This document shows positions 17,619 to 27,934 of a DNA stretch of 64,000 nucleotides, piece by piece. The stretch comes from Imperialibacter sp040222815 (GTDB lineage Bacteria > Bacteroidota > Bacteroidia > Cytophagales > Cyclobacteriaceae): contig NZ_JAVKCH010000057.1 of the NCBI RefSeq assembly GCF_040222815.1, positions 248,001-312,000 on the forward strand, written 5' to 3'. Both the position numbers and the translations under genes were made by a program. Each line of letters begins with the position of its first letter. The first letter of the stretch is position 1. Under the pieces are notes generated by a model. It was not told where the DNA came from. It worked only from the letters and a program-made list of their open reading frames with translations, and made no database searches.

Positions 17619-19700
17619 TTACTCCATGATTTTGAACTCTACCCTTCTGTTCTTCTCACGGTTTTCTCTTGTGTCATTCGGTACCTTGGGCTTGGTTTCA
17701 CCATACCCCACCACAGTCAGTCTTGCTTTATCGATGCCATTGTTGACAAAGTAATTGTATACCGCTCTGGCACGAAGCTCAGATAGTCGTTGATTGTAAT
17801 CTTCCGGGCCCGAGGTGTCAGTGTGGCCAGAAACCTCAATCTTTCCAATTCTCTGTGCTTCAAGCATCTCTTTTACTCTTTCAAGTTCCGGGTATGAAGC
17901 GGTCTTCAGCTCATATTTTTCAAGATCGAAGAATATGTTGTTGAACGAAATCTCCGCACCCTTTTCCAGCTTAACCATATAAAGATCAAGTTGCCTCGTT
18001 TTTTCTTCAGGGTTAGGCTGATTAAGATCTAGATTTCTATCAAGAGAAATATAGCCGGCGGCTTCTGTGATAACGCCATAGTGTGCACCTCCTCTGAGGC
18101 TAAAGTGAAACTCGCCCGTTTCAGGATTGGTCTTCACTGCGCCAATATCAACACCATCAGGAAGTCTTTCTATCATAATTGTGGCTATAACAGGCTTTTG
18201 AGTTTTCTCATCAAGCACTCTTCCATTTAGCGCAATCACAACGTCTCTTGGGTTTAGCTTCAGATTTTTATTCTTCGCACCATCCAGCTCGGTAGTAGCC
18301 AAAAGTTTGTCGGACTCGATGAAAAACTCCTGAATTTCGAACCTGTAAATATCAGTGTCCTCATTTTCATCTCCTCTTGAGAAATAGGCATGCTTGCCTG
18401 AAGTGGGCATATTGAAATAGATGTCGTCACTTGCAGTGTTAATCCCTGCACCGAGGTTTTCGGGCTCCGACCAGTTTTGCCATGTGTCATCCAGCCTCGT
18501 GGTTACAAAGATGTCCGCACCACCGTATCCACTGATGCCTTTTGTAGAGAAGTAGAGGGTTTTATTGTCGTTGGTCAGGAAAGGTGCCTGCTCATCAGAA
18601 GCATTGTTGAGATCCCCACCAAGGTTTTTAGGCTCCGACCAGGTGCCGTTACCTTTTTTGAATGATACATAGAGGTCTCGCCCGCCGTAGGTGTCGTCCC
18701 TCTCCGATGAGATAATCATTGCTTTGCCGTCTGCCGAAAGCGAATAGTCTACTCTGGAATTGTAATTGTAGTCATTCTCAATCTCGATGTTCTCAGGTTC
18801 GGCCCATTCACCATTGACAAGCTTGCTCATTGAAGCACCAGCAAACATTTTGCCCTTTTTACCATATTGGTTACCCAATAAAAGTATCATCTCTCCATTT
18901 TCCTGAGTTATGGAAGAAACAAAGTTTGGCCCTTTTGTATTCAATGGTGGGCCCGCATTCTTAGCAATGTTCCACTCTTGCTTTTCTTCATTCCATTCTG
19001 AATACCAGATGTCCTCGGCGTCATCCACGCCTCCAACGTTTTGTGGATGGTACTGACGGCTAAAAAAGAGGTATTTTCCGTCAGGAGATATAATTGGACT
19101 GTGCTCTACGTAGGTACTGTTTACGTTTTCTCCCAATTTTTCAACTGTTTCCAGGTTTTGGTTTACATTCTGGGCGATGTTGACCAATACTGTAATAGGA
19201 ATGTTTGAGTCACTTATACCGATGGCATCGATACTGTTAAGCCCTTTGATAGAACGCCCATCAATAACGAGCCTGATGCCGGCAATCTCATAACTGGTTC
19301 TTTCGAAGAAAAGGTTGAGCAGCCTGCTTTCTATAGGGATGGCTCTGGGAGTCAGCTCAAACAACAAAAACTCATTGAAGGAAGCATCGTAGGCATATAC
19401 CTGCGAAATGGCACCCGGGTTTTGCGACTCAGCGATTGCAATTTGCTGTGCTCTAATAGGCTTTTCGAAAGCAACAGTGATAAATTCGGTTCTGTCGGCC
19501 TTGTTGGGGGTCCAGGCATTGGGATTGTCGCCTCCATTGGGCAACACGTTGGGCTTGTGAAGCACCTGCATTGCTGAGTATTCCAGTGGGGACATCTCTG
19601 ACGAAACTTCAATGACTCTACTGGCCCAGCTAACAGATTCCTGTGCTTTCAGGCTTATGCCAATTGCAAAAGAACATAATACTAGTAGAATTCTTTTCAT
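17619..19700 (-). CDS. OmpA-family protein with PD40 beta-propeller repeats
   Basis: The protein has 693 residues with a signal peptide (MKRILLVLCSFAIGISLKAQ). Next come a discoidin-like beta-sandwich (about 30-185) and WD40/PD40 repeats (SPDGKYLFFSRQYHPQN, LSADGKAMIISSERDD, LTNDNKTLYFSTKGISG). A carboxypeptidase-regulatory-like domain (ALNGRVLDEKTQKPVIA) follows. The C-terminal OmpA domain binds peptidoglycan (VSGHTDTSGPEDYNQRLSELRA). The protein would anchor the outer membrane to the wall. This layout also occurs in PorE/SprE-type envelope proteins linked to type IX secretion. The ATG at 19700 opens the signal peptide; a TTG five codons upstream was set aside. Confidence 0.88.
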   Translation of the reverse strand: MKRILLVLCSFAIGISLKAQESVSWASRVIEVSSEMSPLEYSAMQVLHKPNVLPNGGDNPNAWTPNKADRTEFITVAFEKPIRAQQIAIAESQNPGAISQVYAYDASFNEFLLFELTPRAIPIESRLLNLFFERTSYEIAGIRLVIDGRSIKGLNSIDAIGISDSNIPITVLVNIAQNVNQNLETVEKLGENVNSTYVEHSPIISPDGKYLFFSRQYHPQNVGGVDDAEDIWYSEWNEEKQEWNIAKNAGPPLNTKGPNFVSSITQENGEMILLLGNQYGKKGKMFAGASMSKLVNGEWAEPENIEIENDYNYNSRVDYSLSADGKAMIISSERDDTYGGRDLYVSFKKGNGTWSEPKNLGGDLNNASDEQAPFLTNDNKTLYFSTKGISGYGGADIFVTTRLDDTWQNWSEPENLGAGINTASDDIYFNMPTSGKHAYFSRGDENEDTDIYRFEIQEFFIESDKLLATTELDGAKNKNLKLNPRDVVIALNGRVLDEKTQKPVIATIMIERLPDGVDIGAVKTNPETGEFHFSLRGGAHYGVITEAAGYISLDRNLDLNQPNPEEKTRQLDLYMVKLEKGAEISFNNIFFDLEKYELKTASYPELERVKEMLEAQRIGKIEVSGHTDTSGPEDYNQRLSELRARAVYNYFVNNGIDKARLTVVGYGETKPKVPNDTRENREKNRRVEFKIME

Positions 19701-19738
19701 ATCAAGCCGATTCAATAAGGTTTAGGATTAGGGATAAA

Positions 19739-20473
19739 TTATTCTCGAATGACTCGTACCTCAACACGGCGATTCCTTCGTTTATCTTCATCAGTTCTTT
19801 CAAGCGTAAGTGGTTGAGTGCCCCCGAAAGCTTTTGTTTGCACTCTGTTCTTTTTTATGTTTTTAGAAATTAGATAATCTTTTACGGCATTTACCCTTTC
19901 CAACGACAACTCCATATTAGCGGCATCGCTGCCTTCAAAGTCGGTGTGGCCTTCAAGCTGAATAACCATGTTGGGCCTCTCGTTAAGCCAGTCCACCAAA
20001 CGATCCAGCTCTTCGAACGAGCTTGAGCTTATCTTTGACCTACCTCTTTCGAAAATAAGATTTTCGAGAGTGATCATTTGATTAGCCCTGTCAGGGGTAA
20101 GGCGGAACTCCAAATTAAAGGCAGAATCGCCTGCCTGTAGCCCAACCTTAAATTCTCTGTCAACAGCATCATACCCATTTGCCTTAATTTTCATGGTGTA
20201 GGAAGTGTTGTTGAATAGGAATAGCTCAAAAGAGCCATCTTGCTGCTTGCTCTTATTCGATCCCATATCATCATAATAGGGAAGCTTTTCATAGAAAACA
20301 GAGGCGACAATAGGTTCTCCGGTTTTATCATCCACAACTTTTCCAGACACTTTAACTAAGGAATCCTTCTGCTGATAAAACCCTGCTGTTGATAAAAAAC
20401 TAGCATTAGCTTTAAGCTGCCACGCACTTGCTATAAAAAACAGGGCAAGATATGCTGCCGGTGTTATTTTCAT
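19739..20473 (-). CDS. OmpA-family protein with carboxypeptidase-like domain
   Basis: The protein has 244 residues with a signal peptide, then a carboxypeptidase-regulatory-like domain (VSGKVVDDKTGEPIVASV, about residues 40-115) and a C-terminal OmpA domain (IQLEGHTDFEGSDAANMELS and GTQPLTLERTDEDKRRNRRV). It is a shortened version of the neighbouring 693-residue protein without the propeller. The two genes are 38 bases apart in the same direction, suggesting duplication followed by domain loss or gain. It probably tethers the outer membrane to peptidoglycan. Confidence 0.88.
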   Translation of the reverse strand: MKITPAAYLALFFIASAWQLKANASFLSTAGFYQQKDSLVKVSGKVVDDKTGEPIVASVFYEKLPYYDDMGSNKSKQQDGSFELFLFNNTSYTMKIKANGYDAVDREFKVGLQAGDSAFNLEFRLTPDRANQMITLENLIFERGRSKISSSSFEELDRLVDWLNERPNMVIQLEGHTDFEGSDAANMELSLERVNAVKDYLISKNIKKNRVQTKAFGGTQPLTLERTDEDKRRNRRVEVRVIRE

Positions 20474-20541
20474 GGTAAGGTCGATAGTAATTTTTCCAAT
20501 AAAAGTAAGCTTTTTCGAAGCTAATAAAAAAAATTATTGAA

Positions 20542-22833
20542 TTAATCAAAGGCTCGTTCATTGAACAGCAAGTAGCCCAAATGAAACAGTACTCCCCATT
20601 TTTGCTCTTCATCATCATAGTAGTTAGCAGCAAAGGCAATGGGGCCTATTGGGCTTTGAAAGACTACACCTGCTGATGCAGCGAAAAATATCTTCCTGGT
20701 GTTTTGTCTATATACAGGCATTTCATTTGGCAACTTCTCAAGCAACTGGAGTGGCGCAAAAAAATGTCCCTCCATCCTGAAATGAAGGTTGTCACGAACA
20801 AAAAACATCTGCTTCAGACCGCCAGCGGCAAACTTATTGGATCTGAAGTTTTCCAGAATGAGAGTATGACTGTCTTGAAATGGGTAGTAGCCGCCACCGG
20901 CAACTTGAGTTCCCCGGTAGCTGCTTAGGGCAGGGAATGTTGAAAAATGGCCGACCACCTGATAACCGATTCCATACCAGCTAAGCAACCTGTTGTATTT
21001 TTCGTAGGAGATTTTCGCCGTTAGCCAGGAGTGGCTGGCCTCTCTGTAAGCAAGTCCGGAGGTGCTTCCCGGAAAGTATTTTTCTGAAGCGTGGTATCCG
21101 CCAACAGAACCTTCAAAGGCCTCTCCCTTTGTTGGGTATTGATAGAAGTTGAGGTTACTCTGCCTCACTTTTATTTTGCCCATAAAACCCTTGAGTCGCA
21201 GTTCGTCAAGTACATCGCTGGTATTAACTTCCGGGATAGCGGCGAAATTATCTCGGGTGTAAAAAAGGCCCGGGCTGAACGTCAGTTTGTGGTGAGTGCC
21301 CAGGGGAGTACTGATGTTGAAGGTGAAATTTCTGTCCACCTGATTGACTATTGTGGGAGCCTTGTCCTTCAAAAGTATTTCAGTAGAATTAATAAAATCC
21401 CACTTGTTGTAAACGTATTTTGGCTCCAGATAGAAGGGGATATATGTTGGAAAGTAAAGCCTGGCGCTGGCTTTGGCAGATTGGTAAAACCTGCCGGCAT
21501 TGATGGCACCGTCGAAGTGGGTGAATACCTGGCCAAGCCGCTTGTATTGTGCGCCAACCAGCAGGTTAGAGGTGCTTCGGCTGGTCATTGTTCCCCCTAA
21601 AATCATTTTCACCTTCCTGTGAGGTGAGCCTGTCAACTTTAGCTTGTAGTTGTCACTTGTTTCGCTCTTGGTGATTTGAGGATACATACTTCTGAAGTAG
21701 TCTTCAGAAACGATTTTGTAGTAGCCTGATTTTATCTTTTCGAGCTCAACAATTTTGTTCTTTTTCTCCAGCAGATTGTCGAGGTATTTTGTTTGTCTGG
21801 AATTAAACCCCTCGACCTCCACTTCACTGAAGTCGAGCGGTACAAAATCTGATTTAAATGAGTTTCTGCTAGAGGCGATTTCCTCCTTCTCAACACGACG
21901 ACTTATTTTCGACTTGATGAACTCCATTTGCCTCATAGTTTCCAAATAGCCACTGTCGGTTATGCTTTTGGCTCTTGCAAAATCAGTTGAACTGAGCCCT
22001 TCCAGATTGGGCTCGATGTAGATGTTACCCTCCAGTCTTGTCGGGTCAGACTTATCAAGCATAAGAAAGAGCAATTGCTCGTTCACAAGGTGGTCGGCTT
22101 CTTTGGAGGGGTATTCCTTGTAAACCTTTGAGGCTACATTAACACCAATGATGATGTCGGGCTTAAATTCCTCGATGGCAATGTCCACGGGAAAGTTGTT
22201 GTAAATGCCACCATCGAAAAGATACTTTCCATCAAACTTTATAGGGCGGAAGAAGAAGGGAACCGTCATTGAAGCCCTGAGTGCATCCGACAAGTTTCCA
22301 TCACTCAGCAGCACTGCCTGCTGCGTGAAAACTTCTGCGGCCATTGCCCTGAAGGGCACAAAAAGGCTGTCGAAATTGTAGGCAGCCTTTCGGGATGCCT
22401 GCGCCAGGTGTTCGGCCAGGGCGAAGTTCAGCGCATGATCCTCAGCTATATTGGCACTGAAAGAGGCCGTAAAGGCAGAGTCAAGTGACAATTCAACCGA
22501 CATCCATCGGGCGTCAGGATCCTTCTGGGTATAGTAGTAGTTATAGTCATCTCTGATCACTCCCTTGACCCAGTTTTGGATGTCTTGTGATAGAGCTATT
22601 TCCATGATTTGGTCTGCACTGTATCCGGCGGCATAGAACCCACCTACGATGCCGCCCATTGAAGTGCCCACTATGTAGTCGATAGGGATGTTGTTTTCCT
22701 CGAGGGCTTTGATTACCCCAGCATGTGCCAGCCCCTTGGCGCCGCCGCCGCTAAGTACAAGCGCCACTTTTTGGGAAAAGCTGCAACAGTAAATGAGTGA
22801 CATTGAAAGGAGCAAAGTCAGCCTTTTCCCCAT
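20542..22833 (-). CDS. Patatin-like phospholipase with surface-antigen barrel
   Basis: A 763-residue protein with a signal peptide, then a patatin domain: glycine loop LSGGGAKGLAHAG, nucleophile motif GTSMGG (catalytic Ser near residue 63) and DGGIYNNFPVD with the catalytic Asp. After about residue 310 come a POTRA-like segment (VEVEGFNSRQTKYLDNLL) and a C-terminal barrel related to BamA/surface-antigen domains. This is the layout of type Vd autotransporters such as PlpD, so the lipase may be displayed or secreted through its own barrel. The role (lipid turnover or virulence-type lipase) is not evident. Confidence 0.87.
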   Translation of the reverse strand: MGKRLTLLLSMSLIYCCSFSQKVALVLSGGGAKGLAHAGVIKALEENNIPIDYIVGTSMGGIVGGFYAAGYSADQIMEIALSQDIQNWVKGVIRDDYNYYYTQKDPDARWMSVELSLDSAFTASFSANIAEDHALNFALAEHLAQASRKAAYNFDSLFVPFRAMAAEVFTQQAVLLSDGNLSDALRASMTVPFFFRPIKFDGKYLFDGGIYNNFPVDIAIEEFKPDIIIGVNVASKVYKEYPSKEADHLVNEQLLFLMLDKSDPTRLEGNIYIEPNLEGLSSTDFARAKSITDSGYLETMRQMEFIKSKISRRVEKEEIASSRNSFKSDFVPLDFSEVEVEGFNSRQTKYLDNLLEKKNKIVELEKIKSGYYKIVSEDYFRSMYPQITKSETSDNYKLKLTGSPHRKVKMILGGTMTSRSTSNLLVGAQYKRLGQVFTHFDGAINAGRFYQSAKASARLYFPTYIPFYLEPKYVYNKWDFINSTEILLKDKAPTIVNQVDRNFTFNISTPLGTHHKLTFSPGLFYTRDNFAAIPEVNTSDVLDELRLKGFMGKIKVRQSNLNFYQYPTKGEAFEGSVGGYHASEKYFPGSTSGLAYREASHSWLTAKISYEKYNRLLSWYGIGYQVVGHFSTFPALSSYRGTQVAGGGYYPFQDSHTLILENFRSNKFAAGGLKQMFFVRDNLHFRMEGHFFAPLQLLEKLPNEMPVYRQNTRKIFFAASAGVVFQSPIGPIAFAANYYDDEEQKWGVLFHLGYLLFNERAFD

Positions 22834-22913
22834 ACTTGACTGTTTTAGAAAATTTTGCGAGAATATACTGTCTAAACTGCTGGCAACAAATTAAAGTGTG
22901 CAGGAAGAGAAGG

Positions 22914-24209
22914 TTAATCTACAGAAGCATTGAGAACTGGCTTTTCGGTTAAAAAGGAGATGGTATCAATAGCCGAAAGAATCTTATCCCTTTCTTTGAA
23001 ATATGCTTCTTTATACGCCTCAGCAATAGGCTGCGACGGTGGGATTTCGACAGAGAAAGGATCGACCTGAACGCCATTGCGCCAAAACCGGAAGCAAACA
23101 TGCGGCCCCGTAGCCAACCCTGTGCTTCCCACGTAGCCAATAACCTCACCTTGCTTCACCGCTTTGCCGGGCCGCATGCCGCTGGCTATTTTACTCATGT
23201 GCAGATACTGAGTAGTGTAGGTGGCGTTGTGCCGTATTTTCACATAGTTACCGTTTCCTGAATGGTAGGTGGCTTCCGTGACAACACCATCACCCACAGT
23301 ATAAATTGGCGTTCCCTTAGCTGCTACGTAGTCCGTCCCCAGGTGAGACCTGTACCTCTTTAACACGGGGTGAAACCGTCTACCCGAATACCGAGAGCTT
23401 ATCCGGCTAAAATTAACAGGTGCCTTGAGAAAAGCTTTTCGGAGGCTGTTTCCCTCCTCATCGAAGTAATCCAGCCCGTCTCCCTGGTTGTAGTACACCG
23501 AATAAAAATCACGGCCAGCATGATAAAAATAGGCCCCCACCACCCTTGGAATGTTTACCACCTCGCCTTCAATTAGCTCTTCTTCAAATATGACTTTGAA
23601 GTAATCGTTGGCATCAATATGAAAAAAGTCGATTTGCCAGGCGTACATGTCAACCAGCTTCGAAACAAGCATGGGGGAAACATTGGCGTTGATGAGCGTT
23701 TCATAGAGCGAAGACTCAATTTTGGCAGCAATAGCCCGAACTTGAAGCGCTTTTTCCTTTTGTACTCGCTCTGTATAAACAGAGTCGGACATGTGGAAGA
23801 CCACATATTCGGTTCTGTCCGGTTCGTAAGCCATGGCTACGACCTTCGCCGCAGAGTCTTTTGTGGTGAAAACGGTGTAGCTTTTTCTGTAGCCAATTTT
23901 CCTTACATCGAAGACTTTTCTTGAGCTAGTGGCCACCTCATAAATTTTGGTGGGGTCAATATTGTAGGTCTTCAGAATATCAGACAGTGTCTGATTTCTT
24001 TTAACGATGTCTTCGTAAACGTTAAAAGAATCCAAATTAAAACCGTAGAGTCTTTCGGGTTCGTAGACCGTTGTGACTGTGTCTACCGTAACCAATTCCG
24101 TTTCGCCGGTGTATTCAGGTTGGTAGGTAGCTTGCTGGTGTTTATATGCGAGGAAAAATAAACAAGAGATTATTACTAAGATGGTTCCTGCCAGAACGTA
24201 TTTCTTCAT
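22914..24209 (-). CDS. M23-family peptidoglycan metallopeptidase
   Basis: The protein has 431 residues with an N-terminal membrane anchor (about 5-23). An N-terminal helical/LysM-adjacent region comes first and a LytM/M23 domain last. Zinc ligands are His and Asp in RSHLGTDYVA. The third site, normally the second His of HxH, reads GPHVCFRFW, so Cys replaces the second His, as I recall from other Bacteroidota homologues. It probably cleaves peptide cross-links, or regulates amidases if inactive. It is 9 bases downstream of dsbD. Confidence 0.85.
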   Translation of the reverse strand: MKKYVLAGTILVIISCLFFLAYKHQQATYQPEYTGETELVTVDTVTTVYEPERLYGFNLDSFNVYEDIVKRNQTLSDILKTYNIDPTKIYEVATSSRKVFDVRKIGYRKSYTVFTTKDSAAKVVAMAYEPDRTEYVVFHMSDSVYTERVQKEKALQVRAIAAKIESSLYETLINANVSPMLVSKLVDMYAWQIDFFHIDANDYFKVIFEEELIEGEVVNIPRVVGAYFYHAGRDFYSVYYNQGDGLDYFDEEGNSLRKAFLKAPVNFSRISSRYSGRRFHPVLKRYRSHLGTDYVAAKGTPIYTVGDGVVTEATYHSGNGNYVKIRHNATYTTQYLHMSKIASGMRPGKAVKQGEVIGYVGSTGLATGPHVCFRFWRNGVQVDPFSVEIPPSQPIAEAYKEAYFKERDKILSAIDTISFLTEKPVLNASVD

Positions 24210-24218
24210 CAGGTCGAA

Positions 24219-26246
24219 TCAGGGGTTTATGGTCGAAAAAACGGGTTTGTTCTTCGTCATAGAAGAACTCGCCTTATCCAGAAACGTTACAAAGTTAGCA
24301 ATATTGAGGTCATAGGCCTTGGGAGCAGCCAAAAGGTTCTCGTTTGGATCCAAAATCACGTAAAAAGGCTGGGCATTGTTGTTAAACCTCGTGATCTGCA
24401 AGTCTGCATTTTGTTTCCCAATGGATTTTTTGATTTTACCATCATATTCCGACTCATACCACTGTGATTCGGGGAGCTCGGTCTTTTCGTCCACGTAAAG
24501 CGCCACTAGTACAAAGTCATTTTTTAGTCTTTCGAGCACCTGAGGGTCAGACCACACCCTTGCCTCCATTTCCCTGCAGTTCACGCAGCCATGTCCGGTA
24601 AAATCGATAAAAAGCGGTTTCTGTTGTTCCCGTGCGCAGGCAATGGCCTGGTCGTAGTCGAAATAGCCAGTGAGACCATGAGGGAAGTGAAGCATGTCGG
24701 CGTATTTTGGCGGTTCGCAGATGCTGTTGGATGCTGTGCCTGAATTGGAAGAAGCTCCCTGCTGACGAACAATGCCGGGCAAGTCAAAATCCATCGTGGA
24801 CTGTGGAGGTAAATATCCGGCCAGGGCTTTCAAGGGGGCACCGAACATCCCCGGGATCATATAAACCACGAATGTGAATGTGATTACTGCGAGAATTAAT
24901 CTTGGTACTGGCAGCTTCTCCATTTTGCTGTCGCCGGGGAGCTGTATTTTGCCTAACAGATAAAACCCCAATAAGGTAAACACCACAATCCAGATAGCCA
25001 GATAGATTTCTCTGTCGAGGATATTCCAGTGATAGGCCTGGTCGGCAATGCTCAAAAATTTGAACGCCAAAGCGAGCTCCAGAAAACCCAGCACCACTTT
25101 AACGGAATTGAGCCACCCGCCGGACTTTGGCAATGTGCTCAGCCAGTTCGGGAAAAAGGCAAACAATGTAAATGGCACTGCAAAAGCCATAGAGAATGCC
25201 GCCATACCCAAAATCGGTTTCAAGATCATTCCCCCGGCCGACTCGACAAGGATACTTCCGACGATCGGGCCTGTGCAAGAGAAAGAAACCAACACCAGCG
25301 TAAAGGCCATAAAGAAAACGCCAATCATTCCGCCCTTGTCAGCGTTTCGATCCATAGCATTGACCCATTTGTGGGGCAACGTGATTTCGAAAAGCCCAAG
25401 AAATGACAGGGCAAAAACAATGAAGACCAAAAAGAAAATGACATTAGGTACCCAGCCAGTGGCCAGGTCATTGGCAATTTCAGGCCCCATAAATGGAGCA
25501 ACCAGCGATCCAATAAGGGTATAAATAAGCACGATGCTGAAGCCATAAAACAAGGCCATGCCCTTACCACTTTTCTTGTCTCCCTTTCCGGTAAAAAAAG
25601 TAACCGTCATGGGAATCATAGGAAACACACAGGGTGTGAGCAGCGCCGCAAGCCCTGCTAAAAAGGCAACGACCATAAAGCCCCAGAGTGAATAGGCATC
25701 CGTGGAGTCTCTTTTGTTCAGGACTGCCGTTTCGGTGTCATTAGAACCTTTTTTTACTTCTACGGAGCTTTTTCTGGAATCTCCAGAGAAGGTGGCGTAT
25801 GTGAAGTCTTCGTCTAAGTTGATGCACTTGCCATCTACATCAGTGCAAACCTGATAGAAAAAACTGCCCGAAAGGTTAATTGGCAGGCTATTGACGAGAA
25901 TGGTTTGACGAAATTCAGCATGCTCTCTAAAATACGTGTACTCCCCTTCCCACAGGTCGTCGTACTTTCTTTTGGCGCCAATAGGTCTTATGCTATCAAT
26001 TGCTTCATAGGAGGGATCGTCGATGAAATCAAACTCTGCTACAATTGGACCGAGATCAGGGTCGAAGTCTGAAGAATATAAATACCAGGTATTATCTATT
26101 TTAGCTTTGAAAATGAGGCTAAGCGTATCTCCCACTTTGGGGTCTTTATTGCTCAACTCATAACTCCACGATATGGGCTTTTGTACCTGCCCGTAGGAGG
26201 CAAAAATGGTAAAAACTCCAAACAGACCTAGTAGTATTCTTTTCAT
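24219..26246 (-). CDS. dsbD: Thiol:disulfide interchange protein DsbD
   Basis: A 675-residue inner-membrane protein that passes electrons from cytoplasmic thioredoxin to the periplasm. The signal peptide is followed by an N-terminal immunoglobulin-like domain (about 25-160) and a core of about eight membrane segments. The core carries the redox cysteines of LLTPCVFPMIPMT and SFSCTGPIVGS. The C-terminal thioredoxin domain has TGHGCVNCREMEARVW, a CxxC active site. All expected redox cysteines are present. It leads the M23 peptidase gene in a leftward pair. Confidence 0.93.
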   Translation of the reverse strand: MKRILLGLFGVFTIFASYGQVQKPISWSYELSNKDPKVGDTLSLIFKAKIDNTWYLYSSDFDPDLGPIVAEFDFIDDPSYEAIDSIRPIGAKRKYDDLWEGEYTYFREHAEFRQTILVNSLPINLSGSFFYQVCTDVDGKCINLDEDFTYATFSGDSRKSSVEVKKGSNDTETAVLNKRDSTDAYSLWGFMVVAFLAGLAALLTPCVFPMIPMTVTFFTGKGDKKSGKGMALFYGFSIVLIYTLIGSLVAPFMGPEIANDLATGWVPNVIFFLVFIVFALSFLGLFEITLPHKWVNAMDRNADKGGMIGVFFMAFTLVLVSFSCTGPIVGSILVESAGGMILKPILGMAAFSMAFAVPFTLFAFFPNWLSTLPKSGGWLNSVKVVLGFLELALAFKFLSIADQAYHWNILDREIYLAIWIVVFTLLGFYLLGKIQLPGDSKMEKLPVPRLILAVITFTFVVYMIPGMFGAPLKALAGYLPPQSTMDFDLPGIVRQQGASSNSGTASNSICEPPKYADMLHFPHGLTGYFDYDQAIACAREQQKPLFIDFTGHGCVNCREMEARVWSDPQVLERLKNDFVLVALYVDEKTELPESQWYESEYDGKIKKSIGKQNADLQITRFNNNAQPFYVILDPNENLLAAPKAYDLNIANFVTFLDKASSSMTKNKPVFSTINP

Positions 26247-26330
26247 AAGTTTCTTCTTTTTCCAGAAAGAGAAAGGGCCAAATTTGACTCCTTAACGCAT
26301 TCCCTTCGCAGAGAGTTTATTTGCCAGTTT

Positions 26331-27713
26331 TTATTTTGCTTTGCTCAAAGTGGCAAAGTGCTTATAAAATAGCGTGATGGTTTCAATTCCTTTGATGTAG
26401 TTAAATATGCCATAGCTCTCATTGGGAGAATGGATGGCATCTTCATCCAATCCAAAGCCCATCAGCAAAGAGTCGAGGCCCAATACCTTCTGAAACAGTG
26501 CTACGATGGGTATGCTCCCCCCTTCCCTGGTGGGGATCGGGGCTTTTCCCCAGGCTTCTTCCACTGCCAATGCCGCTGCCTGGTAGGCTGTGGACTTGGT
26601 GGACACCATAGCGGGTTCGCCTCCGTGATGGGGTGTTACTTTTACCTTTACTGTATTAGGGGCTACGTTCAGAAAATAGTCCGTAAACAACTTTGTGATT
26701 TCGTCAGAGTTCTGATTTGGCACTAGTCGCATGCTGATTTTGGCGTAGGCTTTGGAGGGAAGCACCGTTTTGGCACCCTCGCCAATATAACCTCCCCAAA
26801 TGCCGTTGACATCGAAAGTCGGCCTGATGCCGGTTCTCTCAATAGTCGAAAAGCCGTCTTCTCCGAAAACTTCGGCTATGTCGAGGTCTTTCTTATATTT
26901 TTCGAGCGAAAAGGGCTGCTTCGCCATAGCTTCCCTATCTGCTTTTGACAACTCCACGACTTTATCGTAGAACCCGGGAATAGTGATATGACCATTTTCG
27001 TCCTTCATTTTGTGGATCATTTCACAAAGAACATTGATGGGATTTTCCACAGCGCCGCCATACATACCCGAATGAAGATCTCTGTTTGGCCCTGTTACTT
27101 CCACTTCCACATAAGTGAGACCACGAAGCCCAACTGTGATAGAAGGATGTTCATTGCTGATGATGCCCGTGTCAGAAATCATAATCATGTCAGCCTTCAG
27201 CTTCTGTTTGTTGGCTTCAGTGAAAATGCCCAGATTGTTGGAGCCCACTTCTTCCTCACCTTCGATCATGAACTTTACATTGCAGGTGAGCGAATTAGTG
27301 CGCATCATCGTTTCAAATGCCTTGATATGCATGTACATCTGGCCTTTGTCGTCGGCAGAACCCCGGGCATAGATTTTCTCGTTTCTAATGGTGGGTTCAA
27401 ACGGAGGGGTTTCCCAAAGCTCGTACGGATCGGCAGGTTGCACGTCGTAGTGTCCATATACAAGAACAGTTGGAAGTGTGGGGTCAATTATTTTTTCTCC
27501 ATAAACAATGGGATGACCATCAGTACGGCAAATTTCAGCCTTATCGACGCCAGCTTCAATTAGCTTCTTCTTTATAAACTCCGCTGCTCTTTTTACATCG
27601 TCCTTGAACTTTTTGTCGGCACTCACCGATGGAATTCTCAACAACTCAAAAAGCTCATCTAAAAACCTTTGCTGGTTTTCCTCGATGTAGGGAATCTTGG
27701 TTTTAACACTCAT
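26331..27713 (-). CDS. M20/M28-family dipeptidase
   Basis: A 460-residue cytosolic zinc di- or tripeptidase of the M20 family. Metal and catalytic residues are visible in YGHYDVQPAD, ARGSADDKGQ (bridging Asp) and EGEEEVGS (catalytic Glu pair). A dimerisation domain interrupts the catalytic domain between about 190 and 340. There is no signal peptide. Homologues hydrolyse beta-Ala or Gly dipeptides (CNDP-like). The 221 bases upstream hold nothing I recognise. Confidence 0.9.
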   Translation of the reverse strand: MSVKTKIPYIEENQQRFLDELFELLRIPSVSADKKFKDDVKRAAEFIKKKLIEAGVDKAEICRTDGHPIVYGEKIIDPTLPTVLVYGHYDVQPADPYELWETPPFEPTIRNEKIYARGSADDKGQMYMHIKAFETMMRTNSLTCNVKFMIEGEEEVGSNNLGIFTEANKQKLKADMIMISDTGIISNEHPSITVGLRGLTYVEVEVTGPNRDLHSGMYGGAVENPINVLCEMIHKMKDENGHITIPGFYDKVVELSKADREAMAKQPFSLEKYKKDLDIAEVFGEDGFSTIERTGIRPTFDVNGIWGGYIGEGAKTVLPSKAYAKISMRLVPNQNSDEITKLFTDYFLNVAPNTVKVKVTPHHGGEPAMVSTKSTAYQAAALAVEEAWGKAPIPTREGGSIPIVALFQKVLGLDSLLMGFGLDEDAIHSPNESYGIFNYIKGIETITLFYKHFATLSKAK

Positions 27714-27934
27714 GAAATTTTAATTTATCGGGCTAATGTGTTAAAGGTTGCTGTGCTGCATTTCTTCGGAATGAAACATCAGTGTGTTCATCAGGTAAAA
27801 GTAAGGAATATTACCAAGACGCTGCAAAGGCAAATCTGCTATGTATCAATGGTATTTGTCCGTGGTCGTATTGAAAAAAGTTACAACCAGGTCGAACTTT
27901 CGGGAAGGGCTTGTTTACCCTGGCAGTCGCAGGA

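Noticed and set aside
19701..19715. TTG start extending the 693-residue OmpA-family protein by five residues
   Set aside because: The ATG at 19700 directly opens a standard signal peptide.
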